A DNA stretch of 64,000 nt from Sphingomonas sp. S2M10 (lineage in GTDB: Bacteria; Pseudomonadota; Alphaproteobacteria; Sphingomonadales; Sphingomonadaceae). This document shows, piece after piece, positions 43,003 to 53,395 of the stretch. The position numbers and the translations under genes were made by a program. The notes beneath the pieces were generated by a model. That model ran no database searches. It saw only the letters and a list, made by a program, of their open reading frames with translations, and had not been told where the DNA came from. Within the stretch, counting starts at the first letter, position 1; each line of letters begins with the position of its first letter. The stretch lies in the NCBI RefSeq assembly GCF_012650175.1, contig NZ_JAAILI010000086.1, positions 62,001 through 126,000 on the forward strand. Reading direction: 5' to 3'.

Positions 43003-43905
43003 ATGCGTATTGCTTTCGCAGCGGCACTGGCCTTCGCCGCGTTCGGCTTCAACGGCACCGCCATCGCCCAGGACGGCACTGTCGGCCAGCGGGTCGATAA
43101 GCTGGAGCGCGAGATGCGCGCAGTGCAGCGCAAGGTGTTCCCGGGCGGCGCGGGAATGACGGTGGAGCCGCAGATCACCCAGCAGGTCGACACCACCCCG
43201 CCGGGCGTTCCGGCCACGACACCGCTCGCGGATCTCACCCAGCGCGTCGCCGCGCTGGAGAGCCAGATCCAGACGATGACCGGGCAGATCGAGCAGAACC
43301 AGTACCGCATGCGCCAGCTTGAAGAGGCGTTCGGCGCCTACAAGGCGGCGAATGATGCGCGTATCAAGGCGCTGGAGGCGCCCGAGCCGGTTGCCGATGC
43401 CATGCCGACGGAAGGTGTGGTTGCCGCTTCGGGCGACTCCGCGCCAGCACCGGCGCGCGCCTCGGCCGATCGCGCCGCCAAGGTCGCGGCCGTTGAGAAG
43501 CCGAGCACCGGCGATGCAGGCGAGGACCTCTATCTCTACGGTTTCCGCCTGTGGCAGGCGAAGCTCTATCCCGAGGCTGCCAAGGCGCTGGAACAGTACA
43601 AGGCCAAATACCCGACCGGCAAGCGCGCCAGCTTCGCGCGCAACCTGCTCGGCCGCACCTATCTGGACGACAACCGCGCCAGTCTCGCGGCCATCGCGCT
43701 GTACGAGAACTACACCGCCAACCCGAACGGCGAGCGCGCGGCCGACAGCCTTTATTATCTTGCCCAGGCGCTGGTGAAGCTGAAGAAGCCCGCGGGCGAG
43801 GTTTGCAAGGTCTATGAGGAGCTGAACAGCGTCTATGGCGCGACGCTCTCCGCCGAGATGAAGGCGGGCGTCGCCAAGGGCCGTGCGGATCAGCGCTGCA
43901 AGTGA
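43003..43905 (+). CDS. cpoB: Tol-Pal-associated periplasmic protein CpoB/YbgF
   Basis: A 300-residue periplasmic protein. Signal peptide to about residue 22 (FNGTAIAQ); then a coiled coil (VDKLEREMRAVQRKV and LTQRVAALESQIQTMTGQIE) that trimerises in CpoB; an Ala/Pro-rich linker; and a C-terminal TPR domain from about residue 168 (DLYLYGFRLWQAKLYPEAAK). CpoB coordinates peptidoglycan synthesis with Tol-Pal driven outer-membrane constriction. Here it lies beside tilS rather than after pal. Its last 23 bases overlap the GTG start of tilS. Confidence 0.92.
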   Translation: MRIAFAAALAFAAFGFNGTAIAQDGTVGQRVDKLEREMRAVQRKVFPGGAGMTVEPQITQQVDTTPPGVPATTPLADLTQRVAALESQIQTMTGQIEQNQYRMRQLEEAFGAYKAANDARIKALEAPEPVADAMPTEGVVAASGDSAPAPARASADRAAKVAAVEKPSTGDAGEDLYLYGFRLWQAKLYPEAAKALEQYKAKYPTGKRASFARNLLGRTYLDDNRASLAAIALYENYTANPNGERAADSLYYLAQALVKLKKPAGEVCKVYEELNSVYGATLSAEMKAGVAKGRADQRCK

Positions 43906-44899
43906 CGCGTCGCTGATCGACGCGATCGCGGGCGCGGACGTCGCCCGCTTCACCGTCGACTGGTGCGCGGTTGCGGGGCGGCCGCCCCGGCTCACCGAAC
44001 CGGTCGGCGTTGCGGTGTCCGGCGGCACGGACAGTCTGGCGCTGCTGCTGCTCGCCCGCGCGGCGTTTCCGGGCGCGGTGGTTGCCGCCACCGTTGATCA
44101 CGGCCTGCGCGCCGAGTCCGCCGACGAAGCGGCGTTCGTGGCGGCGGTCTGCGCCCGGATCGGCGTGCGGCACGCCGTCCTGCCCGCCCGGCCCGAAATG
44201 CTGGCGGGCGGCAATCTTCAGGATCGGGCTAGGGCGATGCGCTATCGCTGTCTGGCTGACTGGGCGGCGGCTTTAGGCACGCCATGGGTTGCGGTGGCGC
44301 ACCAGCAGGACGATGTCGCCGAGACCTTCCTGCTCCGCGCGCGGCGCGGGGCAGGGCTGGGCGGCCTCGCCGCGATGCTGCCCGCCCGGCCGCTGCATAG
44401 GGGCGAGGGGGCGCCCTGGCTGGTGCGGCCATTGCTCGGCTGGTCGCGGCGTGAACTCGCCGCCCTTGTCGCGGCGGCCGGCATCGTCGCGGTAGAGGAT
44501 CCCTCCAACCGTCACCCGCGCTTCGACCGCAGCCGGATCCGCGCGCTGCTTGCGGAGACGCCCGAGCTGCCCGCCGCGCGACTGGCGCGCGCCGCCGCCA
44601 CGCTGCGCGATGCGGAGGCTGCGCTTGCCTGGGTGGCGGATCGGGAATGGGCGGTTCGCGCCGAAAATGCGGCGGGCGGGGTGTCGCTCGACCTCAACGA
44701 CCTTCCGCGCGACATCCGTCGCAGGCTTGTCCTGCGGGCGCTCCACGTGGTGCAGCAGAGCCTGCCCCCGCGCGGTTCCGGGCTTGACCGGCTGATCGCC
44801 GCGGTGGATGCCGGGAAGGTGGCGACCTTGGCCGGAGTCGTGGTGCGACCGGGGGCCCGCTGGCGGTTCTCGCCGGCGCCCCCGCATCGATCACCATGA
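43883..44899 (+). CDS. tilS: tRNA(Ile)-lysidine synthase
   Basis: Converts the wobble cytidine of tRNA-Ile(CAU) to lysidine so that it reads AUA. The 338-residue protein has the PP-loop ATP motif SGGTDS (residues 46-51), the tRNA-contact segments DHGLRAES and LQDRARAMRY and the AHQQDDVAETFLLR segment. Length is that of a short TilS lacking the last C-terminal domain, as in many alphaproteobacteria. Start GTG at 43883 inside the end of cpoB. The ftsH gene begins 68 bases later, a tilS-ftsH order conserved widely. Confidence 0.95.
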   Translation: MRISAASDASLIDAIAGADVARFTVDWCAVAGRPPRLTEPVGVAVSGGTDSLALLLLARAAFPGAVVAATVDHGLRAESADEAAFVAAVCARIGVRHAVLPARPEMLAGGNLQDRARAMRYRCLADWAAALGTPWVAVAHQQDDVAETFLLRARRGAGLGGLAAMLPARPLHRGEGAPWLVRPLLGWSRRELAALVAAAGIVAVEDPSNRHPRFDRSRIRALLAETPELPAARLARAAATLRDAEAALAWVADREWAVRAENAAGGVSLDLNDLPRDIRRRLVLRALHVVQQSLPPRGSGLDRLIAAVDAGKVATLAGVVVRPGARWRFSPAPPHRSP

Positions 44900-44967
44900 T
44901 CGACGTTGTTCCATTGTCATTGACGCCGCCGCGCCTATCTTAGGGCTTGAAAGGTACCGGGTACACG

Positions 44968-46929
<1,962 letters not shown>

Positions 46930-46969
46930 GCCCTCCGGCATTGCCCGGTTGAGCCTGGCTAGGATAGAG

Positions 46970-47003
46970 AACGCTCCCGGGAATGCTTCCCGGGAGCGTT
47001 TTT
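46970..47003 (+). terminator. Rho-independent terminator of ftsH
   Basis: AACGCTCCCGGGAA and TTCCCGGGAGCGTT form a perfect 14-bp stem with a three-base loop, followed by T residues to 47003. It lies 40 bases after the ftsH stop and ends only three bases before the ATG of the next gene. Confidence 0.93.
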
Positions 47004-47006
47004 CGT

Positions 47007-47375
47007 ATGCGAAGACTAGTTCTGGCGGCCGGTGGAATGATGCTGGTGGCAATGCCCGCGCACGCGATGAGCGTCGCCGACTTTCTCGCCAAGGTGAACG
47101 CGCTCAAGGCGAAGGGCGCGATGGCGATGTTCTCCCCCGACATCGGCGTGCTGAAGCGCGAAGTGGAAGGTGCCTCGGACGCGTATCGCGCCGATCTCGC
47201 CGCCGCCGCCGCGGCCGGCAGGAAGCCGGGCAGCTGTCCGCCGCCAAAGGGCAAGACCAAGGTCGGCAGCACCGAGCTGATCGCCGCGTTCGAGAAGATC
47301 CCGCCGGCACAGCGAGGAATCAGCGTGAAGGCGGCCTTTGCTGCGATGATGGAGCAGCGCTTCCCGTGCAAGTGA
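47007..47375 (+). CDS. Small exported protein, Rap1a/Tai-like
   Basis: A 122-residue protein with a signal peptide (MRRLVLAAGGMMLVAMPAHA). The mature part starts MSVADFLAK and ends TELIAAFEKIPPAQRGISVK then an Ala/Met/Phe-rich helix and FPCK, with two cysteines (GSCPPP and the terminal FPCK) that could pair. This resembles the Rap1a/Tai fold of type VI immunity proteins and related small periplasmic proteins, but there is no effector gene nearby, so the resemblance is structural only. The start codon lies right after the ftsH terminator, without a visible ribosome site. Confidence 0.65.
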   Translation: MRRLVLAAGGMMLVAMPAHAMSVADFLAKVNALKAKGAMAMFSPDIGVLKREVEGASDAYRADLAAAAAAGRKPGSCPPPKGKTKVGSTELIAAFEKIPPAQRGISVKAAFAAMMEQRFPCK

Positions 47376-47429
47376 TGGCGGGGGGAGGCGTGTCGTGAAG
47401 GCTCTTTCCTAGACGGCTTCGCCCGCTAC

Positions 47430-47530
47430 CCTCACACCCCCTCCCAATATCAGGGGAGCAGCGCCCCGCGCTGTTCAGGCCATGCCGGGAGCATGGCCGA
47501 CCTGATATTCCCTCCCGCAAACGGGAGGGG
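47430..47530. repeat. Intergenic palindromic repeat (family A) with cruciform core
   Basis: Nested inverted repeats between convergent genes: AATATCAGG (47446-47454) with CCTGATATT (47501-47509), an inner GGCCATGC (47478-47485) with GCATGGCC (47491-47498), and a terminal hairpin CCTCCCG-CAAA-CGGGAGG (47511-47528). It starts with the CCTCACACCCCCTCCC block shared in kind with the repeats near 3540 and 20600. Confidence 0.75.
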
Positions 47531-47560
47531 GACAAGAGCGCGGGAGGATGGCGTCCGCAC

Positions 47561-47803
47561 CTACTCCCCCCTGGTCGTCGCGTTCGGGTTCGGCCCGCCC
47601 TCATAGTTGATATGGCTCTGCCCGCCATGGCCCATCACATTGCCGGGGCCCTCCTTTGCGGCCTTTTCCGGATAGGGGTTCGGATAGGCGCCGCCTTCGC
47701 TTTCGCCCTTGGGCCGTCCCTGCGTATCCACGTCCGACACGCCATCCGGCGCGCCCTTGTGCGCCTCGCCGCCGCTCGCCTGCATCGGCTGTTTGTCGCT
47801 CAT
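47561..47803 (-). CDS. Small hydrophilic protein, probable general-stress gene
   Basis: An 80-residue, very hydrophilic protein, rich in Gly, Pro, Asn and charged residues (MSDKQPMQASGGEAHKGAPD at the start, ending NYEGGPNPNATTRGE), with no membrane segment, cysteine or catalytic motif. It looks intrinsically disordered. AGGAG lies eight bases before the ATG. An EcfG-type promoter (GGAAC-N17-CGTT) lies about 40-65 bases upstream. That fits the many small stress-induced proteins of alphaproteobacteria. Its function is unknown. It is divergent from the manganese catalase gene. Confidence 0.7.
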   Translation of the reverse strand: MSDKQPMQASGGEAHKGAPDGVSDVDTQGRPKGESEGGAYPNPYPEKAAKEGPGNVMGHGGQSHINYEGGPNPNATTRGE

Positions 47804-47841
47804 TCGCCAAGCTCCTGATCTTCGTGTTGCGCTCGCAAATC

Positions 47842-47867
47842 AACGAAGCGGTGTGCGCGGCCGTTCC
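47842..47867 (-). promoter_or_regulatory. EcfG-type (general stress sigma) promoter
   Basis: On the minus strand GGAAC (47867-47863) is followed after exactly 17 bases by CGTT (47845-47842). This is the consensus for the alphaproteobacterial EcfG sigma factor controlled by PhyR-NepR. Transcription would begin near 47835, about 32 bases before the small-protein ATG at 47803. I did not find an equally good site for the divergent catalase gene. Confidence 0.6.
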
Positions 47868-48058
47868 GCTGATCGGCCCAATCGTTCAGCGGTGCGCCAC
47901 CAGCTATGTTGAAGAAGCCGGAACGACCCGCGCAGTTGCGCGCAAACAGCGCCCAAGTTGATGCACGTTATGATGAAAAAGAAGCGATCATAACCGAAGT
48001 ATGTGAACCATGTCGAAGCCCAGCCGCTCTCTTCCCGTACCACCCAAGGAGAGACGGC

Positions 48059-48961
48059 ATGTTCATGCACAACAAACGCCTGCAATATACCGTGCGCGTA
48101 GCCGAACCCAACCCGGTCCTCGCCTCGCTGATGCTCGAGCAGTTCGGCGGGCCGGACGGCGAGCTGGCCGCGGCGATGCGCTATTTCACGCAAGGGCTGG
48201 CCGAGGACGATCCCGGCCGCAAGGACCTGCTGCTCGACATCGCCACCGAGGAACTGAGCCATCTCGAGGTGATCGGATCGATCGTCGCGATGCTCAACAA
48301 GGGCGTGAAGGCGCATGTCTCCGAAGGCGATATGGAAGAGGCCGAGCTCTACATGTCGCTGACGCAAGGCGGCAACAGCCATACCCAGGCGATCCTCTAT
48401 GGCGGCGGCCCGGCGCTCACCAACTCGGCCGGCGTGCCGTGGACGGCGGCCTATGTCGACAGCCGCGGCGATCCGACCTGCGACCTGTGCTCGAACATCG
48501 CCGCCGAGAGCCGCGCCAAGATCGTCTATGAGCGGCTGATCAACCTCACCGACGATGCCGGCATTCAAGACGCGCTCAAGTTCCTGATGACCCGCGAGGT
48601 GGCGCACCAGAAATCGTTCGAGAAGGCATTGTATGCGATCGAGGACAATTTCCCGCCGGGCAAGCTGCCGGGCGTGCCCGAATATGCGAGCATGTACGTC
48701 AACACCTCGCAGGGCGAAGGCGACATGCTCGGGCCGTGGAACGATGGGCCGGAATGGGACCGCGTCGACGATCTCCAGCAGACGCTGCCGGCGGACACGG
48801 GCGACGGCATGCCGACGGTGACGCTGGGTTCGGCCGATACCGCCGCGCTTACACAGCTCGCCGCGCGGACCAAGTCCGACCCCTCGACCAACCCGACCAC
48901 CGGCGCCGACATCGCCGCCGGCCCGGGCGCGGGGCGGACGAAGAGCGACGTGGAAGCCTGA
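48059..48961 (+). CDS. Manganese catalase (non-haem)
   Basis: Cytoplasmic di-manganese catalase, splitting hydrogen peroxide to water and oxygen. The 300-residue protein begins at ATG 48059 (AAGGAGAG upstream). Metal ligands fit the family: Glu35 (GPDGELAAAMRY), Glu65 and His68 (ATEELSHLE), a later Glu in NIAAESRAKIVYE and His in TREVAHQKSFEKA. The C-terminal tail (about residues 240-300) is Thr/Asp/Gly-rich and longer than the core. It is divergent from a gene with an EcfG-type promoter, which suggests stress-linked regulation (inference). Confidence 0.93.
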   Translation: MFMHNKRLQYTVRVAEPNPVLASLMLEQFGGPDGELAAAMRYFTQGLAEDDPGRKDLLLDIATEELSHLEVIGSIVAMLNKGVKAHVSEGDMEEAELYMSLTQGGNSHTQAILYGGGPALTNSAGVPWTAAYVDSRGDPTCDLCSNIAAESRAKIVYERLINLTDDAGIQDALKFLMTREVAHQKSFEKALYAIEDNFPPGKLPGVPEYASMYVNTSQGEGDMLGPWNDGPEWDRVDDLQQTLPADTGDGMPTVTLGSADTAALTQLAARTKSDPSTNPTTGADIAAGPGAGRTKSDVEA

Positions 48962-49004
48962 ACCTTCCACTTCCCGGCCGGGCTACCGCTCGGCCGGGAT
49001 CCCG

Positions 49005-50405
49005 TCAGCGGCGCTCCAGCCTGTCGAGCCATGCGCCGAGCCGGCCTCGCGAATAGGTGAGCGCCTGGTAGAGGCCGAGCGCGGCCCTGGCCCAGCCGAT
49101 ATACAGCCCCGGCATTCCCATCCGGTCCGCCGTCCAGGCGATGCGGTGGCTCCAGGCGGCGATCCCGGCGCGGGTGCGATAGACCAGCTTGCGCCGCCAT
49201 CCGATCCCCATGGCGTTGGGCGCCACCCGCTTCTTCGGGCGGATCCCCCGCCGCGTCCAGGTCAGCCGATAGGCGAGCCCCTCGCGCCGATGGCGCAGCC
49301 CGGCATCCTGCGTGCCTGCAATGAAGCCGGCGTCCACCGCGTCGAGCGCCAGCCGCCCGTCGCCGATCGCCGCCGCGACCAGATCGCGCAGCACGGGTGC
49401 GCGCACGATCACGACATTGGTGCCGCGGCCGTCCGAAGAATAGGGTTCCACCCAGGCATCACCGAACGCGATGTCGGCGGTTTCCGCGACGACGTCGTCG
49501 CACATGTTGCACGCGCTGTTCTGGAAGAATCCCGCGCCCCAGTCGCCGTCCGCCAGATGCCACCAGTCCTGCCAGCGCGCGCTGCCGTCGGCGAGGGTCA
49601 GGTGCGCGGTGTACCAGTTGGCAGGGCGATCGGCATCCTTGCGGCGATATTCGACCGCGGCAACCGCGCCCGGATCGACGTCCAGCTGCCAGGCGAAGCT
49701 GTCGACCAGCCGCCCGCTCTTCATGTGCCCGCAGAACAGCCCGAGCGTGGCAGTGATGCGTTCGGCGAGCACCGGCTCGGCGGCGCGGGCGAGGTGCACC
49801 GCCTTGATGAAACAGGGCACGCCGACCACGGCATAGCGTCCTGGCACGCGGCGGATCTCGTCCAGCACATGGGCGAGATGCACCGGATGGTAGCGCGAGC
49901 GGGCACCCTCGGCGATCTGCGCCAGGCTGCGGGAGATGCGATAGCCGAAATGCGGCGCGCCGGGTCCCGGCAGCGGCACCACATGCGCGACGCCGTCGAT
50001 CATTCCCCGCCGCAGCAGCTCCGCCGCGACCCAGCTGACCATGCCGCCCGAGCTGCCGCCGGCGCGGAACGCCCCTTCGGCGACATGGCCGACATAGGCG
50101 GATTCGAAACGGCCGATCCGCGCGTCGGCCACCGGCGCCTGGGCGAAGCGGTCGCCGGCGATGGCATCTTCGTCCGCCGCTTGCGGTGAGAAGGGGCAGG
50201 TGGCGGCAAAGCGCGGCGTCGGCGTCTCGCGCCAGCCGGGCGGCCCTTGCGGCTTCAGCTGGCGATAGCCGTCCCAGCCCATATGCCCGCCGCCGTCATC
50301 CGACGCACAGCCGCCGCAGCCGATGCACAATCCGGAGCGAACAATGGCGGCCGGGCTGAGCGCCTCAGCCAAGCACCTTGTCCAGATACGCGTTCGACTG
50401 GTCAC
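49005..50405 (-). CDS. FrhB-like F420-hydrogenase beta-subunit family protein
   Basis: A 466-residue iron-sulfur flavoprotein-like enzyme. Near the N-terminus GLCIGCGGCASD supplies cysteines for an iron-sulfur cluster; the core shows GSSGGMVSWVAAELLRRG and YAVVGVPCFIKAVHLA, the marks of the FrhB/FdhB C-terminal domain, and another cysteine pair in SACNMCDD. Outside methanogens, such proteins occur in polysaccharide clusters with pyruvyl transferases, where they are thought to modify sugars, though the reaction is not proven. It overlaps the upstream polysaccharide pyruvyl transferase gene by 41 bases. Confidence 0.85.
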   Translation of the reverse strand: MTSRTRIWTRCLAEALSPAAIVRSGLCIGCGGCASDDGGGHMGWDGYRQLKPQGPPGWRETPTPRFAATCPFSPQAADEDAIAGDRFAQAPVADARIGRFESAYVGHVAEGAFRAGGSSGGMVSWVAAELLRRGMIDGVAHVVPLPGPGAPHFGYRISRSLAQIAEGARSRYHPVHLAHVLDEIRRVPGRYAVVGVPCFIKAVHLARAAEPVLAERITATLGLFCGHMKSGRLVDSFAWQLDVDPGAVAAVEYRRKDADRPANWYTAHLTLADGSARWQDWWHLADGDWGAGFFQNSACNMCDDVVAETADIAFGDAWVEPYSSDGRGTNVVIVRAPVLRDLVAAAIGDGRLALDAVDAGFIAGTQDAGLRHRREGLAYRLTWTRRGIRPKKRVAPNAMGIGWRRKLVYRTRAGIAAWSHRIAWTADRMGMPGLYIGWARAALGLYQALTYSRGRLGAWLDRLERR

Positions 50406-51480
50406 GCATTGTCGCGATCCGGGTGCCGATCGCGGGGGGCAGCGGCGCGTCGAGGATCGCGGCGAGATCGATCGGGGCGCCGGGCACGAGCAGATGCCGC
50501 TCGGCGCCGACCATCTCGGTCAGGTCGCGCACCTTGTTCATGCGGTACGGCGAGGTTGCGCAGGCGAAGGGCCTGTCGTTGAGCAGGGCGAACACGCAGC
50601 CATGGAAGAAGTTGGTGAGCACCGCCTCCGCGCCGGCCATCGCGGCGGCGAAATCATGCGGGCCGGCATCCAGCCACTGTTCGTCCGCCCAGTCGTTGCG
50701 ATAGCCGATGCTGACCAGCCGGATGCCACGCGACGATGCCCAGGCACGCGCCGCGTCGGTGAAGGCGTCGGGCATGCTATGGCCGTAGACCAGGGCATAG
50801 CGCCCTTCGGGTACCGCCACCGCCGCGTCGGGCGCGGGCGGAAACTGCAGGCAGGGATCGAGCACCAGCGCCGGGTCGCGGCCGATAGCCTCGGCGACCA
50901 GTCGGCGGCTGTTGGCGTCGCGCACCGCGATCATGTCGAAGCGGCGCAGCTGGTCCTGCCAATAGCCGTCGAGCCCGGCATCGGCGTCATAGCTGCCGAA
51001 GCTGGCGGCATAGGCCGCGACGCATTCGGCGTTGAGGCCCTGGCCGAAGAAGATCGACGCACCGCCATACCAGGGGTGGCGCAGGTTCCACACCTCGTCG
51101 CTGCCGACCAGCACGGTATCGACATGGGGCATCTCCAGCGGATCGACCAGGTCGAATCCCGGGGACAGCGGCAAGGCGTCGAACGCGCAGAGGAATTTGC
51201 GCAGCTTGGCGCCGTAATGACGCCGATCCTCGGCGCTGGCGCGCACCGGAAGCGTCGGCTGGAGCGCGCTTCGCCATTCGGCGCGCGTCACGCGCGGCGA
51301 CTCATGATCGAGCAACATCACCCGATGGCCGCGTGCATGGACGCCCTCGGCCAGGCAGCGCGCCTGCCAGTACGAGCCGTAGTTGATGCAGCGATGGAAG
51401 GTGAGGATGCCGACGCTGCGCGTGTCGCTGCGCAGGTCGTGGAGAAGCGTCGAAGAATCGTCGGTCCCGGGCAGCTTCAT
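50365..51480 (-). CDS. Polysaccharide pyruvyl transferase family protein
   Basis: A 371-residue protein of the CsaB/WcaK/ExoV type, which would add ketal pyruvate from PEP to a surface glycan, giving it a negative charge. Segments SVGILTFHRCINYGSYWQAR (N-terminal), VDTVLVGSDEVWNLRHPW, DMIAVRDANSRRLV and the C-terminal LTNFFHGCVFALLNDRPF match the family; the His of NFFHG is conserved. The ATG at 51480 has no good ribosome site of its own, but a 13-codon upstream ORF with a strong one ends over it. Partner of the FrhB-like gene. Confidence 0.88.
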   Translation of the reverse strand: MKLPGTDDSSTLLHDLRSDTRSVGILTFHRCINYGSYWQARCLAEGVHARGHRVMLLDHESPRVTRAEWRSALQPTLPVRASAEDRRHYGAKLRKFLCAFDALPLSPGFDLVDPLEMPHVDTVLVGSDEVWNLRHPWYGGASIFFGQGLNAECVAAYAASFGSYDADAGLDGYWQDQLRRFDMIAVRDANSRRLVAEAIGRDPALVLDPCLQFPPAPDAAVAVPEGRYALVYGHSMPDAFTDAARAWASSRGIRLVSIGYRNDWADEQWLDAGPHDFAAAMAGAEAVLTNFFHGCVFALLNDRPFACATSPYRMNKVRDLTEMVGAERHLLVPGAPIDLAAILDAPLPPAIGTRIATMRDQSNAYLDKVLG

Positions 51481-51518
51481 GCGCGCGCGCACCCGGTGCC
51501 GAAAACGGCCGAAGCCAT
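51477..51518 (-). CDS. Short upstream ORF (leader or coupling peptide)
   Basis: A 13-codon frame, MASAVFGTGCARA, starts at ATG 51518 with AGGGAGGA six bases upstream, the best ribosome site in this area, and its TGA (51479-51477) overlaps the ATG of the pyruvyl transferase gene. It crosses a (GC)5 tract (51481-51490). It could feed ribosomes to the downstream start by re-initiation. Alternatively the main protein starts here when the tract length differs by one unit. Confidence 0.4.
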   Translation of the reverse strand: MASAVFGTGCARA

Positions 51519-51772
51519 GTGATGTCCTCCCTCTGGTTGCGCGTTGAACGTAGGGGAGGGCGGCGGGTTTCGCCGCGGTGCGAAAATTTCGAACCGGTCG
51601 CGCCTTGGTTAGCGTCCGCGGCGACAGGACGCGCAGACAGACGTTGGTCCGGCCGAGTGATGCGCGGCCGGTGACCCCGCGAGCTGGTCCGCTACTCCCG
51701 ATCGGCCGGAAATATTCTGGCATCGCATCGACGGTCTTGTTTGCTTCCCGCTTTTAGCTATCCCGGGGGGCC

Positions 51773-53395
51773 ATGCTACGTGACGACATGCGGCCGGTGA
51801 TCCGCGTTATTGCCCTAAAGCTGCTAGCTTTTTCCGTACATAGTGGAGCTTTTCGGCGGGCCCCGCGGGCGTATCTGATCGCCTGCTGGTGGTATTTGCG
51901 GGGGAAGAGGCTGCGGGCGCGCAACCAGTTCGCTCCGCTGCTGGGGGCGAGCAGCGGAGCCTTCCAGCTCTGGAGGCTGCGGAACGCGGCGCGGCCGGCA
52001 CCGATCGGGGGCGGGTACGTGCCTATCGTCGCCTTGATCGACGCTCACGGTGGGGGCAGCGTCGAGGCGACGCTGCAAAGCCTGGATGCGGCCGGCATCG
52101 CTGCCATCGTCGTCGACGGTCCCCATGCGCGCGATGGGGCAGGCCTCCTCGAACGACTCCCGGGTCCGCTGCAGGATACATGGCTGATGCCGCTTTATGC
52201 CGGCGATCGCGTGGCGCGGGGGGCTGCCGCAGCCTATGTCGGCGCCATTGCCGAGGCTGAGCCGGACGCGGCGTTGATCTACGCTGATGACGACATCGTC
52301 GATCCGAACGGCCACAGCCATACACGCCCGCACTTCAAGCCGGCATGGAATGCCGAACTGTTTTGCCACTTCGACTATCTTTCAGGCAGCTGCATTCTAC
52401 GCGCGCGCACCACGGAGATCGGTGCGGTGGAAGGCGGGGCGGATTGGGTCGCCCGGCTCGTGCACGCCGTTGCCGATCGGGCGCATCCCGTTCGACTGAC
52501 GGAGATCCTGCATCATCGGCAGCGCAGACCCCGAAAGACCCCCATCGCGCCGCTGACGATCGTTCGGGACGCGCTGCCGCCGGTGACGGTGATCGTGCCC
52601 ACGCGCAATCGGGCCGATCTGTTGGCCGTGTGCCTGGATGGGCTGGCGGCCACGCAATATCCCGGATTTGATACGATCGTAGTCGACAATGGCAGTGACG
52701 AGCCGGAGGCCCTTGCACTGCTGGCGCAGATCGATGGCAGATCCTGCCGCGTTCTCCGGCACGCAGGACCGTTCAATTTCTCGGCGATCAACAATCGGGC
52801 GGTGGCGGAAGCCGATGGCCGGATGATCTGCATGCTCAACAACGATGTCGAGATTGCCCAGCGGGACTGGCTGGCCATTCTGGCGACGCAGGCAGGCCGT
52901 TCCGATGTCGGTGCGGTCGGTCCAAGACTGCTGTACCCCGATGGGCGGATTCAGCATGCCGGCGTGGTATTGGGCGTGGGAGGCGGGGCTGCACATGCCC
53001 ATCGCCTGCAGGATCCCGAGGAGGAGGGATATTTCTGGCGGCATGCGCTACCGCAGTTCACCTCCGCCGTGACCGCCGCGTGTCTGGTGGTCCTGCGCGA
53101 GCGGTTTCTCGAAGTCGGCGGACTGGATGCGCAAGCCTTTGCGGTCGCCTTCAACGACGTGGATCTATGCATGAAGTTGAACGCGCGCGGCTGGCGCAGC
53201 CTCTATGAACCGCGCGCCACGCTCGTTCATCACGAATCGCTGTCGCGGGGCTTTGACAAGGACCCGGTGGGGGCGGCCCGGCTTGCGCGCGAGCTGGCCG
53301 CGCTGAAAAGCCGCTGGGCCACGGACCATCGCTCGGACCCCTTCCATCACCCGGATCTTAGCCGTTTCAGCGAGCAGTTCGTGGTCGGGCTGTGA
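51773..53395 (+). CDS. Family 2 glycosyltransferase
   Basis: A 540-residue inverting glycosyltransferase, cytoplasmic face of the membrane. The N-terminal ~260 residues hold a degenerate GT2-like fold (DAALIYADDDIVDPNG). The C-terminal GT-A domain starts at PPVTVIVPTRNRADLLAVCL and continues TIVVDNGSDEPE, MICMLNNDVEI (DXD position) and GGLDAQAFAVAFNDVDLCMK. This two-part plan is typical of rhamnosyl- or O-antigen-type transferases. The donor and acceptor sugar are unknown. Its stop overlaps the GTG of the DUF5672 gene by four bases. The 254 bases before it and after the divergent upstream ORF show no gene. Confidence 0.9.
   Translation: MLRDDMRPVIRVIALKLLAFSVHSGAFRRAPRAYLIACWWYLRGKRLRARNQFAPLLGASSGAFQLWRLRNAARPAPIGGGYVPIVALIDAHGGGSVEATLQSLDAAGIAAIVVDGPHARDGAGLLERLPGPLQDTWLMPLYAGDRVARGAAAAYVGAIAEAEPDAALIYADDDIVDPNGHSHTRPHFKPAWNAELFCHFDYLSGSCILRARTTEIGAVEGGADWVARLVHAVADRAHPVRLTEILHHRQRRPRKTPIAPLTIVRDALPPVTVIVPTRNRADLLAVCLDGLAATQYPGFDTIVVDNGSDEPEALALLAQIDGRSCRVLRHAGPFNFSAINNRAVAEADGRMICMLNNDVEIAQRDWLAILATQAGRSDVGAVGPRLLYPDGRIQHAGVVLGVGGGAAHAHRLQDPEEEGYFWRHALPQFTSAVTAACLVVLRERFLEVGGLDAQAFAVAFNDVDLCMKLNARGWRSLYEPRATLVHHESLSRGFDKDPVGAARLARELAALKSRWATDHRSDPFHHPDLSRFSEQFVVGL

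Noticed and set aside
47906..48058. N-terminal extension of the manganese catalase frame
   Set aside because: The in-frame codons before ATG 48059 do not match the family; AAGGAGAG directly before 48059 marks the real start.
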